Assembly (NCBI RefSeq): GCF_026745355.1
Contig: NC_079204.1
Location: forward strand, 53,030,532 to 53,094,531
Length of the DNA: 64,000 nucleotides
Reading direction: 5' to 3'
DNA from: Beta vulgaris subsp. vulgaris
Lineage: Eukaryota > Streptophyta > Magnoliopsida > Caryophyllales > Amaranthaceae
Made by a program: the position numbers and the translations under genes. Numbering within the stretch: position 1 is the first letter of the stretch; each line of letters starts with the position of its first letter. Below the pieces are notes generated by a model that saw nothing but the letters and a program-made list of their open reading frames with translations, searched no databases and was not told the origin of the DNA. Positions 36,267-48,850 of the stretch are shown here, piece after piece.

Positions 36267-36781
36267 CTGCAGGGGGGTGGCCTTGGACAAGGGGGGTGTG
36301 CAGGGGGAAAAAGTGAGTCTGAGACCAACTTTTAGGTTCATGATAAGGATGCTCTTAGCCGAACCAACTTCAATATCACTAAGAGGTTAGAACATGCCTA
36401 TAAATCTCTACAAGCCAATCTAACTTCAATCTCAGCAGTGGATTCTAAGCTATATCACCAAGAGTATAGTGAATTGGAAATCTCCAGATCCATACACATA
36501 TAGACATAAATATAACAACAAAATTTCATTTGACTTTTTTTTATTTATTATTTAATGGTATTTTCATGTCAAAAATTTCTGATAGGCTTCCCCTGAAAAC
36601 TTGTTTTCACTTCTAATCCTCATCAAAGGTCATCAATGCCGGTGTAAAAACTAATCTAGATATTTTGTCTTTAATTAGCTTGAAACTAAATAAGAAGATG
36701 ATTTAAACAATGAAAATTTTCGACATTAATAATACCAAGTATAATAATGAATAAGCTAAAAAACTTATACCTCATGTCTTC
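36267..36781 (-). other. Captured intron / TNPA-like gene junction region
   Basis: DNA upstream of the SRPP-like exon, presumably part of its intron, leading to the CACTA TNPA-like gene at the solo-LTR insertion point (duplication TCTTC at 36777-36781). No exon was recognised. Confidence 0.35.
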
Positions 36782-38294
36782 TGATATGTCTATTTTATAT
36801 AGAATTTTACCCCCATTTCCCATGGATTATTGGTATTAATTGCGCTCTTCGGAGCACTTTTTTAGTACTAATGTGTGTCTTGTAGTGCATTCGTGTTTTC
36901 AGGCTGATTATTATAGGAACAAGCATATTTTGGTGCATTTCCTAATCCTTGACATCGCTACATGAGGCATGAAGTCGGGACGCGCGAAAATCTCACATTT
37001 CCCTAAAAACCTGATGACCACCCGACCGGGCGACATCTGCCCCGGCTGGTCGGGCGAGTCTTACTTAGTCAGAAATCGAACGCTGAAGTTCCAAGAAAAT
37101 TTGCTCCCGCGCCCGACCGGGCGAAATCCGCGGGCGGTCGGGTGAATGCTACTTAGCCAATTTTAGAAGATTAAAGCTGCCAGGCGAATTTTACATGCGG
37201 GCCCGACCGGGCGAAATCCGCCCGGGCGGTCGGGCGAGGCGAATGACTATTGTGCTGAAAGGCGCCCGGCCAGGCGCGACGAAGGAGCACCAGACCTGAC
37301 GACCGCCCGACCGGTCGGGCGGGACGATCTTTTGGCTGTTTTGAGCGCGTGTTGCGCCGGATTTGCAAGACATATAAATACTATTTTATTAGAGTTAAAA
37401 ACTACGCCTTTTTACTAGAGAATACATTTTATAACTTTTTAGAGAGCTTTTGAGTTTATTCCATTGTTGAACATTGATTACTACGCTTTGATTCCTTCAA
37501 GTAAAGACTAAGTTTTCTTAATCTCTTCTTTCCTTTCATTATTATCATGTCTTTTAATTTGTTCATTATTTGTTTTGCTATTTCAATTATGTGTGAGTAG
37601 TCCATTAATCTAGGGTTAAGTAAACCCTAGCAATGATTTAATATATGAATTCTTCCATTAATCCCAAGTCTATATGATCAATTGTTCTTGTTTGATTGGA
37701 TTGTTCTTATGCTCATTATCATACTAGGGATAGGTGATTTTGATTTGACTCCGTCGTATATCTTATTTTCAATGGGAATTGAATCTAGATGGTTTTGTTG
37801 ATCCAATCAATGGTATGAATATCTTCTATGGGAATAGTTAGATGGGATTGCTAGGAACTTAATTGTGATGCTATGCTTAATGCCTCTTTCTTGCATGATT
37901 CTATGGGAATAGGTTTGATTGCTTGTTTAGAGTAGCCATTGGTACTCGGGAGAGATCTTTGGTAATTATAGGGTGCATTACTCCTCTTGGATTCTTGATT
38001 ATGTTATTTGGGATGGAATTTATTCATGTATTGGTCATGCTAGTGGTGATGCTTAATTCTAGATGTTTTAATTAATTGATTATATCTTGTGTGTTCCTAG
38101 TAATTGTCATAGTTTAGTGTTAGTCTTAGTCAACACCCTTTTCATCATTGTTTGTCACTCGTTTAGTTAAATTGAGTCAAGATAGCTAGTGTTTGATACG
38201 TTTGTCCCTGTGGATTCGACCCTGACTTGCTCTGCTACATAGTTGGGTAGTTGGTTAGGTAATTACTTTTGATAGGTGCGCGATACGCCTATCA
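36782..38294 (+). mobile_element. Second Ty3-type solo LTR, inside the CACTA element
   Basis: A 1513-bp block begins TGATATGTCT and ends GATACGCCTATCA, flanked by the perfect 5-bp duplication TCTTC (36777-36781, 38295-38299). Its last 90 bp closely match those of the LTR at 17496-18954 (GGATTCGACCCTGACTTGC, AGGTGCGCGATACGCC), while the first 700 bp are unrelated, so they are different families of one lineage. It interrupts the TNPA-like gene. Confidence 0.92.
37019..37325. repeat. GC-rich palindrome array in the LTR
   Basis: Four near-palindromic units built from GCCCGACCGGGCG, a short AAATCCG spacer and CGGGCGGTCGGGCG lie at about 37019-37054, 37110-37145, 37200-37238 and 37302-37322. Each can fold on itself. 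The array is far richer in GC and CpG than the surrounding LTR. Confidence 0.9.
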
Positions 38295-38389
38295 TCTTCA
38301 AACATTTTCAGCATATCTTCTCTCATTTTCTTTTCACGTTCAGTAGCTTCTTTGTTCAATTTAGAAAATTTAGCTCTAAGCTCTTTATT

Positions 38390-38480
38390 GGATGCCTTGA
38401 ACTCTTCATTAGATGCTTTAAGCTGTTCATTAGATGCTTTAAGCTGTTCATTTGATGCTTTAAGTTCCTCGTTTGATGCA
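38390..38480 (-). repeat. 21-bp coding repeat in the TNPA-like coiled coil
   Basis: A 21-bp unit (TTAGATGCTTTAAGCTGTTCA on the + strand starts one copy) is repeated about five times with drift, encoding the heptad SNE(E/Q)LKA. Heptad-length units keep the coiled coil in register. Confidence 0.85.
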
Positions 38481-38889
38481 GCAAGAGTGTCAACTTGGGT
38501 AGACAATCGTTCATTGTTCTCTCCAGTTCTCCTTTTTTTGGTGGTCGAGCTTTAGGACCAAGTCCTCTCACATACCCAGATTTACATTTTAAAGCTTTAA
38601 TGTAAGCATCTTTCACATTAAGATTATCCTCACCATGCTCCTGAATCTGAGTTTCATGAAGTTTTTTCAATTCTTCATAATGTTTTTCAGCAATCGGTTC
38701 CCAACAAGTAGTCACATCCTTATTTTTATGCCTAGCACATAAATTTACCAAAGAAATGTAAACTAGAAGCATATCAAAACTCTATAACTTCAGTTTATGG
38801 ATTGCTCAACAAAATTGAAAACGTCCAAGTCTGTTAATTCTGAAAGGTTTGGAAAATCTAAGATAAATTTTTCTAGCTGTTATGGTTGT

Positions 38890-39052
38890 GGTACAGGAAT
38901 GATGCCATAGCTGCTGTTGTTTCAAACATTAACCTGGTTTACAAGAAAACTGTATGGGTTGCCGACACAAGTGCTACTAAGCATGTTTGTGTTGACAAAG
39001 GGTTAGTTATGGAGTTCAAAGACGCTGCCCAAGGAGAGCAGGTTTAAGTGAC
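38890..39052 (+). pseudogene. Copia protease fragment inside the CACTA element
   Basis: An open + strand stretch reads AAVVSNINLVYKKTVWVADT then SATKHVCVDKG, matching the start of a Ty1/copia protease. The Asp-Thr-Gly active site is changed to DTS. It ends at a stop after GEQV and has no gag or downstream pol, so it is a scrap carried within the CACTA element. Confidence 0.7.
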
Positions 39053-40626
39053 TGATTAGCATTAATTGCAAGATCTTTTATATATGTTTCCTGTAGCCTC
39101 ACCCTAAAACCAAGTAGTCATAACTCATAACTACCATCTAAACATGGATGAAACTTATATCAATGGCACACGTGTTACTCAAAATCCTCATTTCAGCCCA
39201 ATGTCGGGCATTGGAGTATAGTACTGCAAATGCAGACTTCAATTAATTAAAAATCAGAAAGTAGACCATGAAATGACTGGGACTCAATCCTTGGATCCAC
39301 AGTTGAAATTAATGCTAATCAATCAGTTTAACCTTTTATAGATAGGAGGTAAAAGGAAAAAAGTTTGAAAAAAAGGTTGTCACCTGCTCAACAAGGAGGG
39401 ACTTACTTTTTTGTCTTCTCAAATAATCTAACATAGATGGGTTGTTGCTCCACTTGAACGGCTTCGGATGATCCTTCAAGATCTTGTGTCGGAACAACGG
39501 GTGGCTCATTCATCTACATATAATATAACAAATGATTATATATATATCAAAAAGAACATATGGTACATAATATAATAAAGAAAGCGAAAATTAAAGACAA
39601 CAAAAATTATCGACCATGTCATACATTATTCTTGCTGTGGATCTTGAACCATTGGTTGGTGTTTCAGTCAACTTTAGCTTGTTCTCCGTATTAATTTTGC
39701 TAATACGCTACAAATGCATGTGAAAGTAATCAATTGGTGAAAATTTTTAGTAAATGAGAAACAATCTTAGTAAATATTTGATGGAATGCGTCAAACCAAC
39801 GGTTACTTTTTAGTAAATGAGAAACAGTCTAGCAAATATAATAAGTAAACTAATAACATGAGAAAAGAATTAACCTCTTGTTTTTCAGTACTCCAATGAT
39901 TATCAATCAACCAATCCCATTGGTCTTCATCAATAGTCAAGGGTCTGTTGCGTCTTGCTTGTGACTTTGTGTAGCCTCTATAAAAATTTTCCTTCAGCCT
40001 AAATCTCCAATGTCTATATAAAGATGAACATTGAAAGCTCAATGCATCAACAATACCCTATCCACCAACCTTTTCAGGTAAATTATACTTTCCCTAACAC
40101 CATAAATGATATACGAATTAAATTCCAGCAAGCATCATTCTATGTTACGAGAGGAATCTTGTTAGAAGTGTAAATAATTCATCAATGACTTACCAAGATC
40201 TTGTCATATAACCTTTGCTTCTTATCTGGGTCCATTTTAGCCCAATTCCTATCAAATAATTTCATTCATTACAGAGCTTAGAGATGTGTTTTACGAATGA
40301 AGAACACTATAAATAACAACATAGAGTAATTAAACATAGACATACTTAGTATTTAGGGGACAAAACTCCTTTACCCACTTGCTACAATCACATAAAAATT
40401 CATCTGCCTTTTCACCAATCACACGTCGAACCTCATCCATGAAACGGACCGTGACTTTTTCTTCTGAATTTCTTAGCCTTTTAGTGTAATATTTCATTCC
40501 CCTAGTAGGCCCACGCCTCTTACGATCAGGAAATTTTTGTCGAAGCTCATCTTGATCAAGTCTTCGTTGCTCACGGTAAGTAAGCTTGGAGTTTGTTCCG
40601 ATGATGTCGAGACAATTGCCATTTTC

Positions 40627-41151
40627 CTATAAATAAAAATAAGTTAGCGATAGCTAATATGTAATAGCTAATATCATTAGCGATAGTATCATTTTATCTT
40701 TGTCAACTAAATAATACTTTAGGTTTCCAGTTATACTCTGTTAAAATAATATATGTATCTTGAAATAATTACTCAGGCATATAAATTGATTTTGGAATCA
40801 TGCTTTTCCAGCTTATAAACATCTCTTTCTGCCCATATCTAATCATCAACATATAGCTAACCTTAGGAAACAACAAAGAAGCAAGACCCAATAGCTAGCC
40901 CATTGCACTATCTCTCTCGGAGCATATATGTAAACTACAGGGGGACTACAAATACAAATGAGACAGCCAATTCACTTAGCTTTTGAAGAAATGGTGGTAC
41001 CACAAAAATTTACTGTTGATTTTATCTTGCACGATTCAAAGACTTAGGCCTATATCAAGGGGATGACAAGGCTCTGTCCTTATCAACTTTTCACTAGCAG
41101 ACGCATTTACAAACCAAAATCAATATAATCTCACAATTATCAAAATCTTAC
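40627..41151. other. CACTA interior between the TNPA-like gene and captured exons
   Basis: No coding signal was recognised. From about 40840 the composition (intron-like, T/A-rich with CAG/TAG sites) resembles captured genic DNA rather than transposase introns. Confidence 0.3.
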
Positions 41152-41226
41152 CAGCAAATTCTGAGGCTTAATGTCCCGATGACATATGCCAATGCAGTTA
41201 TGTAAATAGTCCAGTGCCCTGCAGAT
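41152..41226 (-). pseudogene. Captured exon of a GSK3/shaggy-like kinase gene
   Basis: A 75-bp minus-strand exon lies between an acceptor (GGTGTGCAG) and a donor (GTAAGA). It encodes [19 protein letters not shown] followed by KPQNLL, the kinase catalytic loop region with HRD and the K..N pair intact. The wording is typical of plant shaggy/GSK3 kinases, and the exon limits agree with my memory of that family. No other kinase exon is nearby, so this is a single captured exon with bits of its introns. Confidence 0.8.
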
Positions 41227-41375
41227 CTGCACACCAATAATATTAAGCATAAAGAGGTGAGTCAAAGAAAAAAAAACTTGAGTCTTAAAATGATTGCCCA
41301 TTGCCTTTCCACAGTTTCCAAGACACATCTTGGACCATTGATGTCTTTAAATCAAAAATTACAAAAAACTTGTAG

Positions 41376-41517
41376 GTCAAGCATGGCAACTGTGGTCCAG
41401 TTCAGTCTGTCAAAGTTCAGACACAATTAGTTGCTAGACCCCCAGTGTTCTACCGGTTGGAACAAATTGACAATGGTGCCACCTTTAATTCACTGGCCAG
41501 AAAAGATATAGTGACAG
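41376..41517 (+). other. Exon-like ORF of unknown origin
   Basis: A 142-bp stretch bounded by AG (41374-41375) and GT (41518-41519) stays open in one frame, encoding VKHGNCGPVQSVKVQTQL then VARPPVFYRLEQIDNGATF and NSLARKDIVT. The composition is protein-like and not low-complexity. I do not recognise the family. A further open segment (about 41716-41830, EEGCFISFTDEPCNYSDTD) may be a following exon. Confidence 0.45.
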
Positions 41518-42265
41518 GTAACTATCATTGGTTGATTATGATAGATGGAAACATTCTGTACAAGCATGAATACTTTAGTGTTTAGAAACTGTTAGCTTGA
41601 CTGTCTGTGTAAGACCTTTGGAAGTACAAGTTAGCCTTTTCAAATACCTGTTTTTTGGGTGACAGGGGGGTGGGTATGATAAAAAGTATTTAACCTAGAA
41701 TTTTACTCTCAACAGAGGAAGGATGTTTTATTTCTTTCACTGATGAACCATGCAATTATTCAGACACTGACTCCAGATTCACGGGAAGAAGACAAGCCTC
41801 CCATACTAAGAAAGATGTTTTACCACCTTATAGTAACAAAGTTAATTCCTTGTAAAGATCTGCTTACTCTTACTACTCATATCACCATTACAGGTTATCT
41901 AGATGTAAGCATTGGCCTGCAACCAAAGTTATGCATCATTCTCTAGATTAGTGCAAATTAAACCGTTTTGTTGATTTTATAGCAGGTTGAATAGCTTTCT
42001 CGGTGCTGATTCTGGATCGCCCAAACACCAAGTTCAAGCGGGAAATTAGATCACTACTTCGGTGCTGATTCTTGTCTCACAATACATAGGAAAAGTCCTC
42101 TTCTTGCTGTTGCTACTCCACATCTTTACCACTAGAAAATCCTATAATCTATATGCAACTCAATAAGACTGGGAGATAATAAATACACACAGTAGAAGAT
42201 CACTTGTGGGTCTCTACTGTGAAATAGTCTTTAAGGCAATTGATATAGATTCGTTTTGTTTCTCT

Positions 42266-42641
42266 ATTCTAACTTCAGAGTTTAGTTCTTTGCAGTTTCT
42301 GGAGTGTGGCAGTTGCTGACAATTTCAGATCACTTTGCATAAGCCAATTTGCTTTCACTATTAGAATGTTGGAGGCAAGTGAGCAGGAACCGGTGGAGCA
42401 AGGTTTGATTTGTGTTATTTTCATGTTTTATGCTCTAACTGAATCAACCAAGGACTCAAAGAATGTTCTGTTTCAGTACGAGTCTTCTAAAGAGATTCAG
42501 GTACAGAATGATAGCAAAGCAACAGCCACTCTCGAAACTGAGACAAACTTCTCAAGAGATGCCAGGGCAATTCGAGAGAGAGCTCTCAAGAAAGCAGAGG
42601 AAGCCTTAAAGGGTAAGAGTAAGACATCTGGTGATGGAAAG
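42266..42641 (+). pseudogene. Captured exons, probably of an RNF113-like CCCH/RING protein gene
   Basis: On the + strand, the open stretch up to a donor after 42641 (GGAAAG|GTATTT) contains [39 protein letters not shown] and [12 protein letters not shown]. This resembles the region just upstream of the CCCH finger in plant RNF113/CWC24-like proteins (spliceosome-associated, RING-type). An upstream exon-like part (from about 42300, [15 protein letters not shown]) is not recognised. The CCCH and RING domains are absent. The strand is opposite to the CACTA genes. Family assignment is from memory. Confidence 0.5.
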
Positions 42642-43051
42642 GTATTTCTCACTCTTCTATCCCAGTGAAAGATCAAGTACGTTATCTACTATACTAGATA
42701 CATGTAACCAGTAAAACACTGAAAGAACTAGGTACTTGTCATAGTATCAAACTATCTTTACCTAACCGAGAGGTAGTAATGAGACAGTGAAGGAAAATTG
42801 TAGAAAACAACATACTATGAAGACGCATACCTACAAACATTTATCTAGGACATTTCGTAGTATATAACTATAGACAAACTCAAAATTGTCACCTGAATTT
42901 ATTCTCTTATACCAATAATGTAAAAAAAATTCGCTATTATCAAAATAGTAAATTGGTAATAATAAAGTAAACTTAAAGGTTACTTTAAAAATTTAAAAGT
43001 AAAGGTTAAAACATAATTTTTAGAGTGTATCTCAATACAATATACCATTAC
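42642..43051. other. CACTA interior, AT-rich
   Basis: No features beyond AT-rich DNA between the captured fragment and the 3' end of the TNPD-like gene. Confidence 0.3.
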
Positions 43052-46000
43052 TCAATTGCTAGTAGATGAATTAGTAGAACTATCACTTTGAGACCCCTCG
43101 TCTTCAAAAGAATTGTAAAAATCATGCAAGATAGGTTCATCTTCCGTGTCCGAAAATTCATCCTCACTTTTTTCGATCTCTTCATCATCTTCATCCTCCT
43201 CATGTTCATTATCCACTTCATTCAACAAATCTTCTTCGATATGAGCCTCAACCAAGGTATATTCAACATCATTTCTCACTATTGGAATATCCTCATCTTG
43301 AACATCTTCGTAGTTGGTTACAGATTGTGACACATGTTCCCATAATAAATCTCCATTGTGGCTCATTATGACATGGTACATAGAAGACTTGCTCAATTTG
43401 AGAGGCTAATGCAAATGACTCATTGGTTTTTAACCTCTGAGTTACATTGCACTGCTCCTAAATTACCCTTTTTAATCCCTTTTTCTTCGTCGAACACATT
43501 AAACCACTTACACTTAAACAGAACGATATTGGGACTAGTTCGATTCTTAAGAGCATCATACTCTAGCACAATAACCTTCTCTAAAACCCCATAGAAATCC
43601 TTTTGTCCACTTTCCTCGTCCCCTTTCACAACTATGCCACTATTTTGTGTTTTTCGATTTCTTGTGCCGTTTTTGGTGTGAAATCTAAACCATTAATGAC
43701 GTATCCATCAAAAGTGACAACACCTTTCATCGGTCCTCGTGCTAAACACAACAATTCTTCAGTAACTCTGGGATCCCCTTCTTTCCATAGATTTGTAATC
43801 TACATATCATTATTAGTTAACCACGGAAACAAAATAAAGATACAGAAAATAAAACTAATGTGTTCACTTACTTTATCTTCAAACCACTTGCAAAGGTCAA
43901 TCCTTTGAGAAATTGGTGCATGCTCATATTCACTAGACATAAGAATATAAGCAACTAATTAGTTCTATTAATGGAAAAAAAAATCATTATGCATGACAAA
44001 TATCACACTTACGTCAAGAAAGGTTTTGCTTCATCACAATTAAACATGACGTAAAGTTGAGCTTCTCGTCTATCCTTAGTAGTCATTTCTGTTAGACTTG
44101 CCTTCCCTAAAGGCTTGCCTATTTTAGAGAAGACAGACAAGTTACAGGATTGAGGATAGTTAATGTCATCATTTCGATCTGGACGATTGTGTAACGTCTC
44201 AATCTTAGACATATATCTCGAGCAAAATGTGAGACATTCCATTTCAATGTACCCGTTAGCAATTGAAGCTTATGGGTGAGCTTTGTTCCGCACGAATGAT
44301 TTGAACGTTCGCATTGCCCTAAAAGAGATATATTAGTAAAACACACTACATGTATACAATCTTATGATAACCCTAACTACTAACAACTGACCTTTCAAAG
44401 CGATACATCCAACGATAATGTACAGGACCTGCCATTCTAGCTTCAGTAGCCAAGTGAATCGGGAGATGTATCATTACATCAAAGAAGGCAGGAATGAATA
44501 CGCGCTACAGCTTACATAAGGTGATTGCTATATTCATTTCCATCTTCTCTAGTTCTGCTACCTTTAAGGTTTTAGAACACAGTTGCTTGAAAAAAAGACT
44601 GAGCTCTTATAAAGGCGTTAGAACATTTTCATCTAAAACACCTTGGAAGGCAGGTGCTAGTAAGTCTTGCATGAAAACGTGAAAATCATGAGTTTTCATT
44701 CCCATTACCTTCCCATCGTGCAAGGAGACACACCTTGAAATGTTTGATGAATAAGCGTCTGGAAAAGCTAATTTGGATAGAAATGTGACTATTTTTCTCC
44801 TTTCACTCAAAGTCAAGTTGTAAGGTGCTGGTGGGACTTGCCATTTATCATTCCCAAGTAACTTTGGACGTAGCTTATCATGCATTTTCATGTCTATTAA
44901 GTCTAGTCGGGCATTTAAAGAGTCCTTATTCTTTCCCGGTAAATCAAGCGTTGTGCCTAATATACTTTCACACACATTCTTTTCCACATGCATCACATCC
45001 AAGTTGTGTCGAACCAAGAGATGTCTCCAATAAGGTAATTGGAAAAGGACACTACGTTTTTTCCGTTGATGCACAATATATCTTTCACCTCTCTTGCGTT
45101 TTCCCTTAGAAGCTTTTCCAAACTCCACATTTGAGTATCCATTTAATTGCTCCAAAACATCAAACCCCATTAAAGGAACTGGAGGAGGACCCCTTTGTAC
45201 CTTACCACCAAAGGAGCTCCTATTAAGCCTCCATTTATGATCGATTGGTAGCCACCTTCGATGTTCTGTATAGCAATATTTGTGTCCACGCTTCAAATAA
45301 TGAGACTTTGTGTCTATATGACAATTAGGGCATGCAAGGGCCCCTTTGGTACTCCAACCAGACAAATTAGCATAAGCTGGAAAGTCATTAATGGTCCATA
45401 ACAACACCGCTCCCATATTAAAAGTCTCTTTTGCATAGGCATCAAATGTTTTTACCCCAAACTCCCACACTTCATTAAGTTCATCTACTAGAGGTTGCAA
45501 AAATACATCTATATCATCTCCTGGAGATTTAGGGCCAGGAATTAATAAAGATAATATCATATTATCACTCTTCATACACATCCAAGGGGGTAGATTGTAC
45601 GGCACCAACATCACTGGCCAAATACTATATCTACTACTCATGTTAGCTCCAGGATTAAACCCGTCACTAGCTAAACCCAATCGTACATTACGTGCATCTT
45701 TAGCAAAGTCTGGAAATGTTTTGTCCAAAGACTTCCATGCTTCTGAATCTGCGGGGTGTCTCATTATCCCATCATCCTTCTTATCATCTTTATGCCAGCG
45801 CATATGTCTTGCTAACTTGGAAGATATAAACATCCTTTGTAGTCGTGGAATTAAGGGGAAATGACGCAAGATCAGTTGAGGAACTCGAGTTGTCTTTTGG
45901 ACATCCTCGCCATCTGAATACTCATCACCACCTTGCACAACTTTCTCCTTCCATCTAGGAGCTACATATTTAGGACATTTTTCTTCATTCGCAAATTCTT

Positions 46001-46758
46001 TTCGAAACAAAATACAATGGTTAAAACAAGCATCAATCTTTACATAATCTAACCCCAATGCTTTTGTGTACTTTTTTGCTTCATAAGCATTTGCAGGAAA
46101 ATTCTTGTCATAGTTAAAAGCCCTATGCAAAGTCTTCAATAACATTGAAAAAGATTTATCACTCCATTTATTGCTAACTTTATTATGTAGCAGTGAGATA
46201 ATAAACTATAATCTTTTGAATGTGGTACACCCCGGATACAACTCGGCCTCCATGTCTTCTACTAATGTCATTAACTCCTTAGGATATTCATGATTGTCTG
46301 ACTTTCTATTGTTTCCATTATCATCGAGCACAGAAGAAGTAGTTGAATCCCATGCATTTGTTGCTTCAAAAATTAATGGAGCCATGTCGTCAAAGGGCAT
46401 TTCTATTTCATTTTCCTCGTCTGAAACCACCTTTGTTTCGCCTTCAAGCTCAACTGATTCCCCGTGACTCACCCATGGATTGTAACCATTATCGATACCA
46501 TGTACTAGTAAGTGAATTTGCATTGTTTTTTCGATTTTGGGCAAAAAGCAATCCACATTTCACACAGGCACATTTTAGTGATGTTTCATCACTTTTTTCT
46601 TTGAAAGCAAACTCTAGAAACTCATCGACCCCTGCTTTATACTCCGATTTTCGCCTATCCTTTATCCCACTATGATTCATCCAACTTCGATTGGTATTCA
46701 TTCTTTCAATCAAGTAAGAAAAAATCCTTAAGAAAGAAAAACAAAAGATATCTCTCAT
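43052..46758 (-). pseudogene. TNPD-like transposase of the CACTA element
   Basis: On the minus strand, in order: transposase-associated N-terminal domain (46758-46500, NRSWMNHSG ... GVDEFLEFAF with CACVKCG); a linker with HLLVHGIDNGYNPWVSHGE (46540-46206); Tnp2/Transposase_21 core (46145-44607, including GASKGKR-like basic stretch and LLVRHNLDVMHVEKNVCES); DUF4218 (about 44600-44150, MECLTFCSRYMSK at its end); DUF4216 (43629-43420, DFYGVLEKVIVLEYDA); and an acidic C-terminal tail (43396-43052). It is inactive: a one-base shift in an A run near 46530, and in-frame stops near 46206, 44607 and 44475. Introns near 44350-44400 and in the 3' part were not fully resolved. Confidence 0.88.
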
Positions 46759-46867
46759 TCAGTTAGGAAAAAAAAATCTCCAAACTTACTAGCTTAGGTA
46801 ATTGAATGCAAAAAAAATTAGTTTTGGCACTATCGAGCAATAGTGTCAATTTAAAAGATTAGTTTTG

Positions 46868-47100
46868 GCAGTAGGGGGTGGTGGCAACAGGGGGAGTGTG
46901 GGGGTGGTGGCAGCAAGGGGGGTGTCTGCAGAGGGGTAGTGCAGCAAGTGGGGTGTTTGTAGGGGTGGTTGCAGCAAGGAGGGTCTGCAAGGGGGTGGTC
47001 GCAGTAGGGGGAGTCTCTGTAGGGGGTAGTGGCAGTAGGGAGAGTGTCTATAGGTGGGTGGTGGCAGCAAGGGGGGTGTCTACAGAGGGGTAGTGCAGAC
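46868..47100. repeat. GTGG-rich minisatellite
   Basis: Six or so imperfect copies of a roughly 35-40-bp unit containing GTGGCAGCAAGGGGGGTGTC, in the leader or first intron of the TNPD-like gene. G-runs spaced closely on the + strand could form G-quadruplexes. The Pro-rich minus-strand frames through it are artefacts. Confidence 0.85.
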
Positions 47101-48589
47101 AACTAAATTAAAAAAAAATCACAACAAGGACAACGACATCTATGAAGGATGAGCACTTCAAAAAGTAAAACATTCAATTCAAAAAGTAATAATTTCTAGG
47201 TGTATCTTCATCTAGCTATTGCAGAATTTGAGATAATAATCATCCTTATTTATCTTCCTTTGCTTACAGGGCCTACATGTCAATGCTATTTCATTAAAAA
47301 TCTAGCTATCAAACTAGTTAATTCGCATTACTTCTCAGTTCTCACATATATAGCATCATCCATACAAGTATTGTTACATTCACTGTCTGGTATCTTCTCT
47401 AAACCAAATCTGATCTAATATATCTAAGAAGCAGCAGCAATAAAGCATGATATAATTAATACTTTTTGAATTGATCAGATGATTCTCTTCAATATCTATA
47501 GCCATAAAAATCTGACCAACAGTAATAAAAGTAGAATTTCAAATTGTTAGTGGTAAAGAGAAAGAGAAGAAAGCCAATAACACTTAAAAAGAAAATCTTC
47601 ATCAACCCAATAACAAGTATGAAATTCATTACGGGATCTAGGGAGTATAATCTAATAAAATAGTTCACTTTCAAAAGCACAAGATCTTGTCTAATGCAGA
47701 AAAGTTGCCTTTATGGGCTTCACAAGGTTGGGTAATGCACTAGCCCTCAAACACTCTAATAGTATACAAAAATAGTAATGGTCAAGCACTAAATCCTAGC
47801 ACCCAAAAAAATGATATCAATGAGTCTACATACTATAATATCCCCCTTTATAACTATTGTGAACAGCCGTCCCTGTACATGATTATTAATAAAATTCAAA
47901 ATTGGTAAAATACAGTAAATCAAACAGCAAATTTGAAACAGAAAAATACAAAGAATGATGATGAAGAAGAGAGAAAGAGAAAGAAAGTAGAAGACCTAGA
48001 AAATTCGTACCAATATTGAGAAACAAATAATTTAAGTAATTCAATAAAACATTGACAAATTCATAACAATAATTCAAGGTAAAGAACGGTTTTGCTTGAC
48101 AAGAAGAGGGGTTGATTCCTAACTTAGGGTAAAGCAACAAAAGATACCAACCTTGCCGCCGAAATTGCCGCTAGCCTCACCGTTGATCTCCGGCAGCCAC
48201 CCACATCACCACCTGCGAAATTTTAAAAGGTTAGGGCAGAGCATAAGAGGTGACAACTAACCATAAACCAAAATTTCGATCATAATTAAAGAATTCATCA
48301 AAGAAGATGCTGAGAAACGTGAGATATGTCAATTTGATTCAATGAAAAAATTAATTGGCCATCACATTTGAAGTCGTCACCTGAGAGACGTCCAATATAT
48401 CTCATCGGAAATCACAAATCACCGGAAAAAACTGAAGAAGATGCGACCGCTGAACCACCGTGCGTGAACCGAAGAGAGTGTGAGTTGAGAGTAGAGTTGT
48501 GAGCAGTTGAACTCTCTGGGGGTGGGAAAGAACGTGTTTTTGTGGGAAAATTTTGGAGCCAGTTTAATTTTTTAGCATTTTTTTCTTTG
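47101..48589 (-). other. 5' region of the CACTA transposase genes
   Basis: No long ORF. The segment at 48130-48560 is less AT-rich, and on the minus strand looks like a leader: CT-rich first exon, then a GGCGGCAAG|GTTGGT-like donor near 48150. It likely holds the element's promoter and a long first intron. Confidence 0.45.
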
Positions 48590-48850
48590 GTTTGGGCAAC
48601 GAATTTTTAATTTGAACTGGCCCATCATTAAACAATGGCAACGTAATATGTAAGTTTGTCGCCTTATTAAGGTAATGGGCAACGCAAATTTAGTTTCGTC
48701 GCCCTAATATGTATTTGGGCAACAAAAAACATTTTTGTCGCACAATAGTGTTCCCTAGGGCAACAAATTCAACTCGTCGCTCTTGTTGTCAACTATGGGC
48801 CACGATATTCAGTTTTGTTGCCCTTGAGTTTCAAATTCGTCGCCCAAAAC
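48590..48850. repeat. CACTA subterminal repeat array, 5' end
   Basis: Repeated TGGGCAACGA-type motifs and complements (for example at 48593, 48670, 48715, 48765 and 48838) mirror the array at the other end. Confidence 0.85.

Larger units (their letters stand above)
38295..40626 (-). pseudogene. TNPA-like (Transposase_24 type) gene of the CACTA element
   Basis: Minus-strand exons at about 40626-40360, 40257-40197, 40080-39876, 39720-39610 and 38760-38295 encode a protein like the second CACTA ORF (plant Ptta/En/Spm transposase family). Recognisable parts are WLIDNHWSTEKQEV, TPTNGSRSTARIMYDMVDN, and QEHGEDNLNVKDAYIKALKC before a Lys-rich segment and a C-terminal coiled coil (SNEELKA-type repeats). 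The family is thought to bind subterminal repeats. A single-base frameshift lies near 38535-38545, just before the coiled coil. The solo LTR at 36782-38294 cuts off the 3' end, leaving KMREDMLKMFED as the last normal residues. Exon limits are approximate. Confidence 0.75.

Noticed and set aside
46846..47102. Pro/His/Leu-rich ORFs on the minus strand and Gly/Val-rich ORF on the plus strand
   Set aside because: Produced by the GTGG minisatellite and present in several frames.
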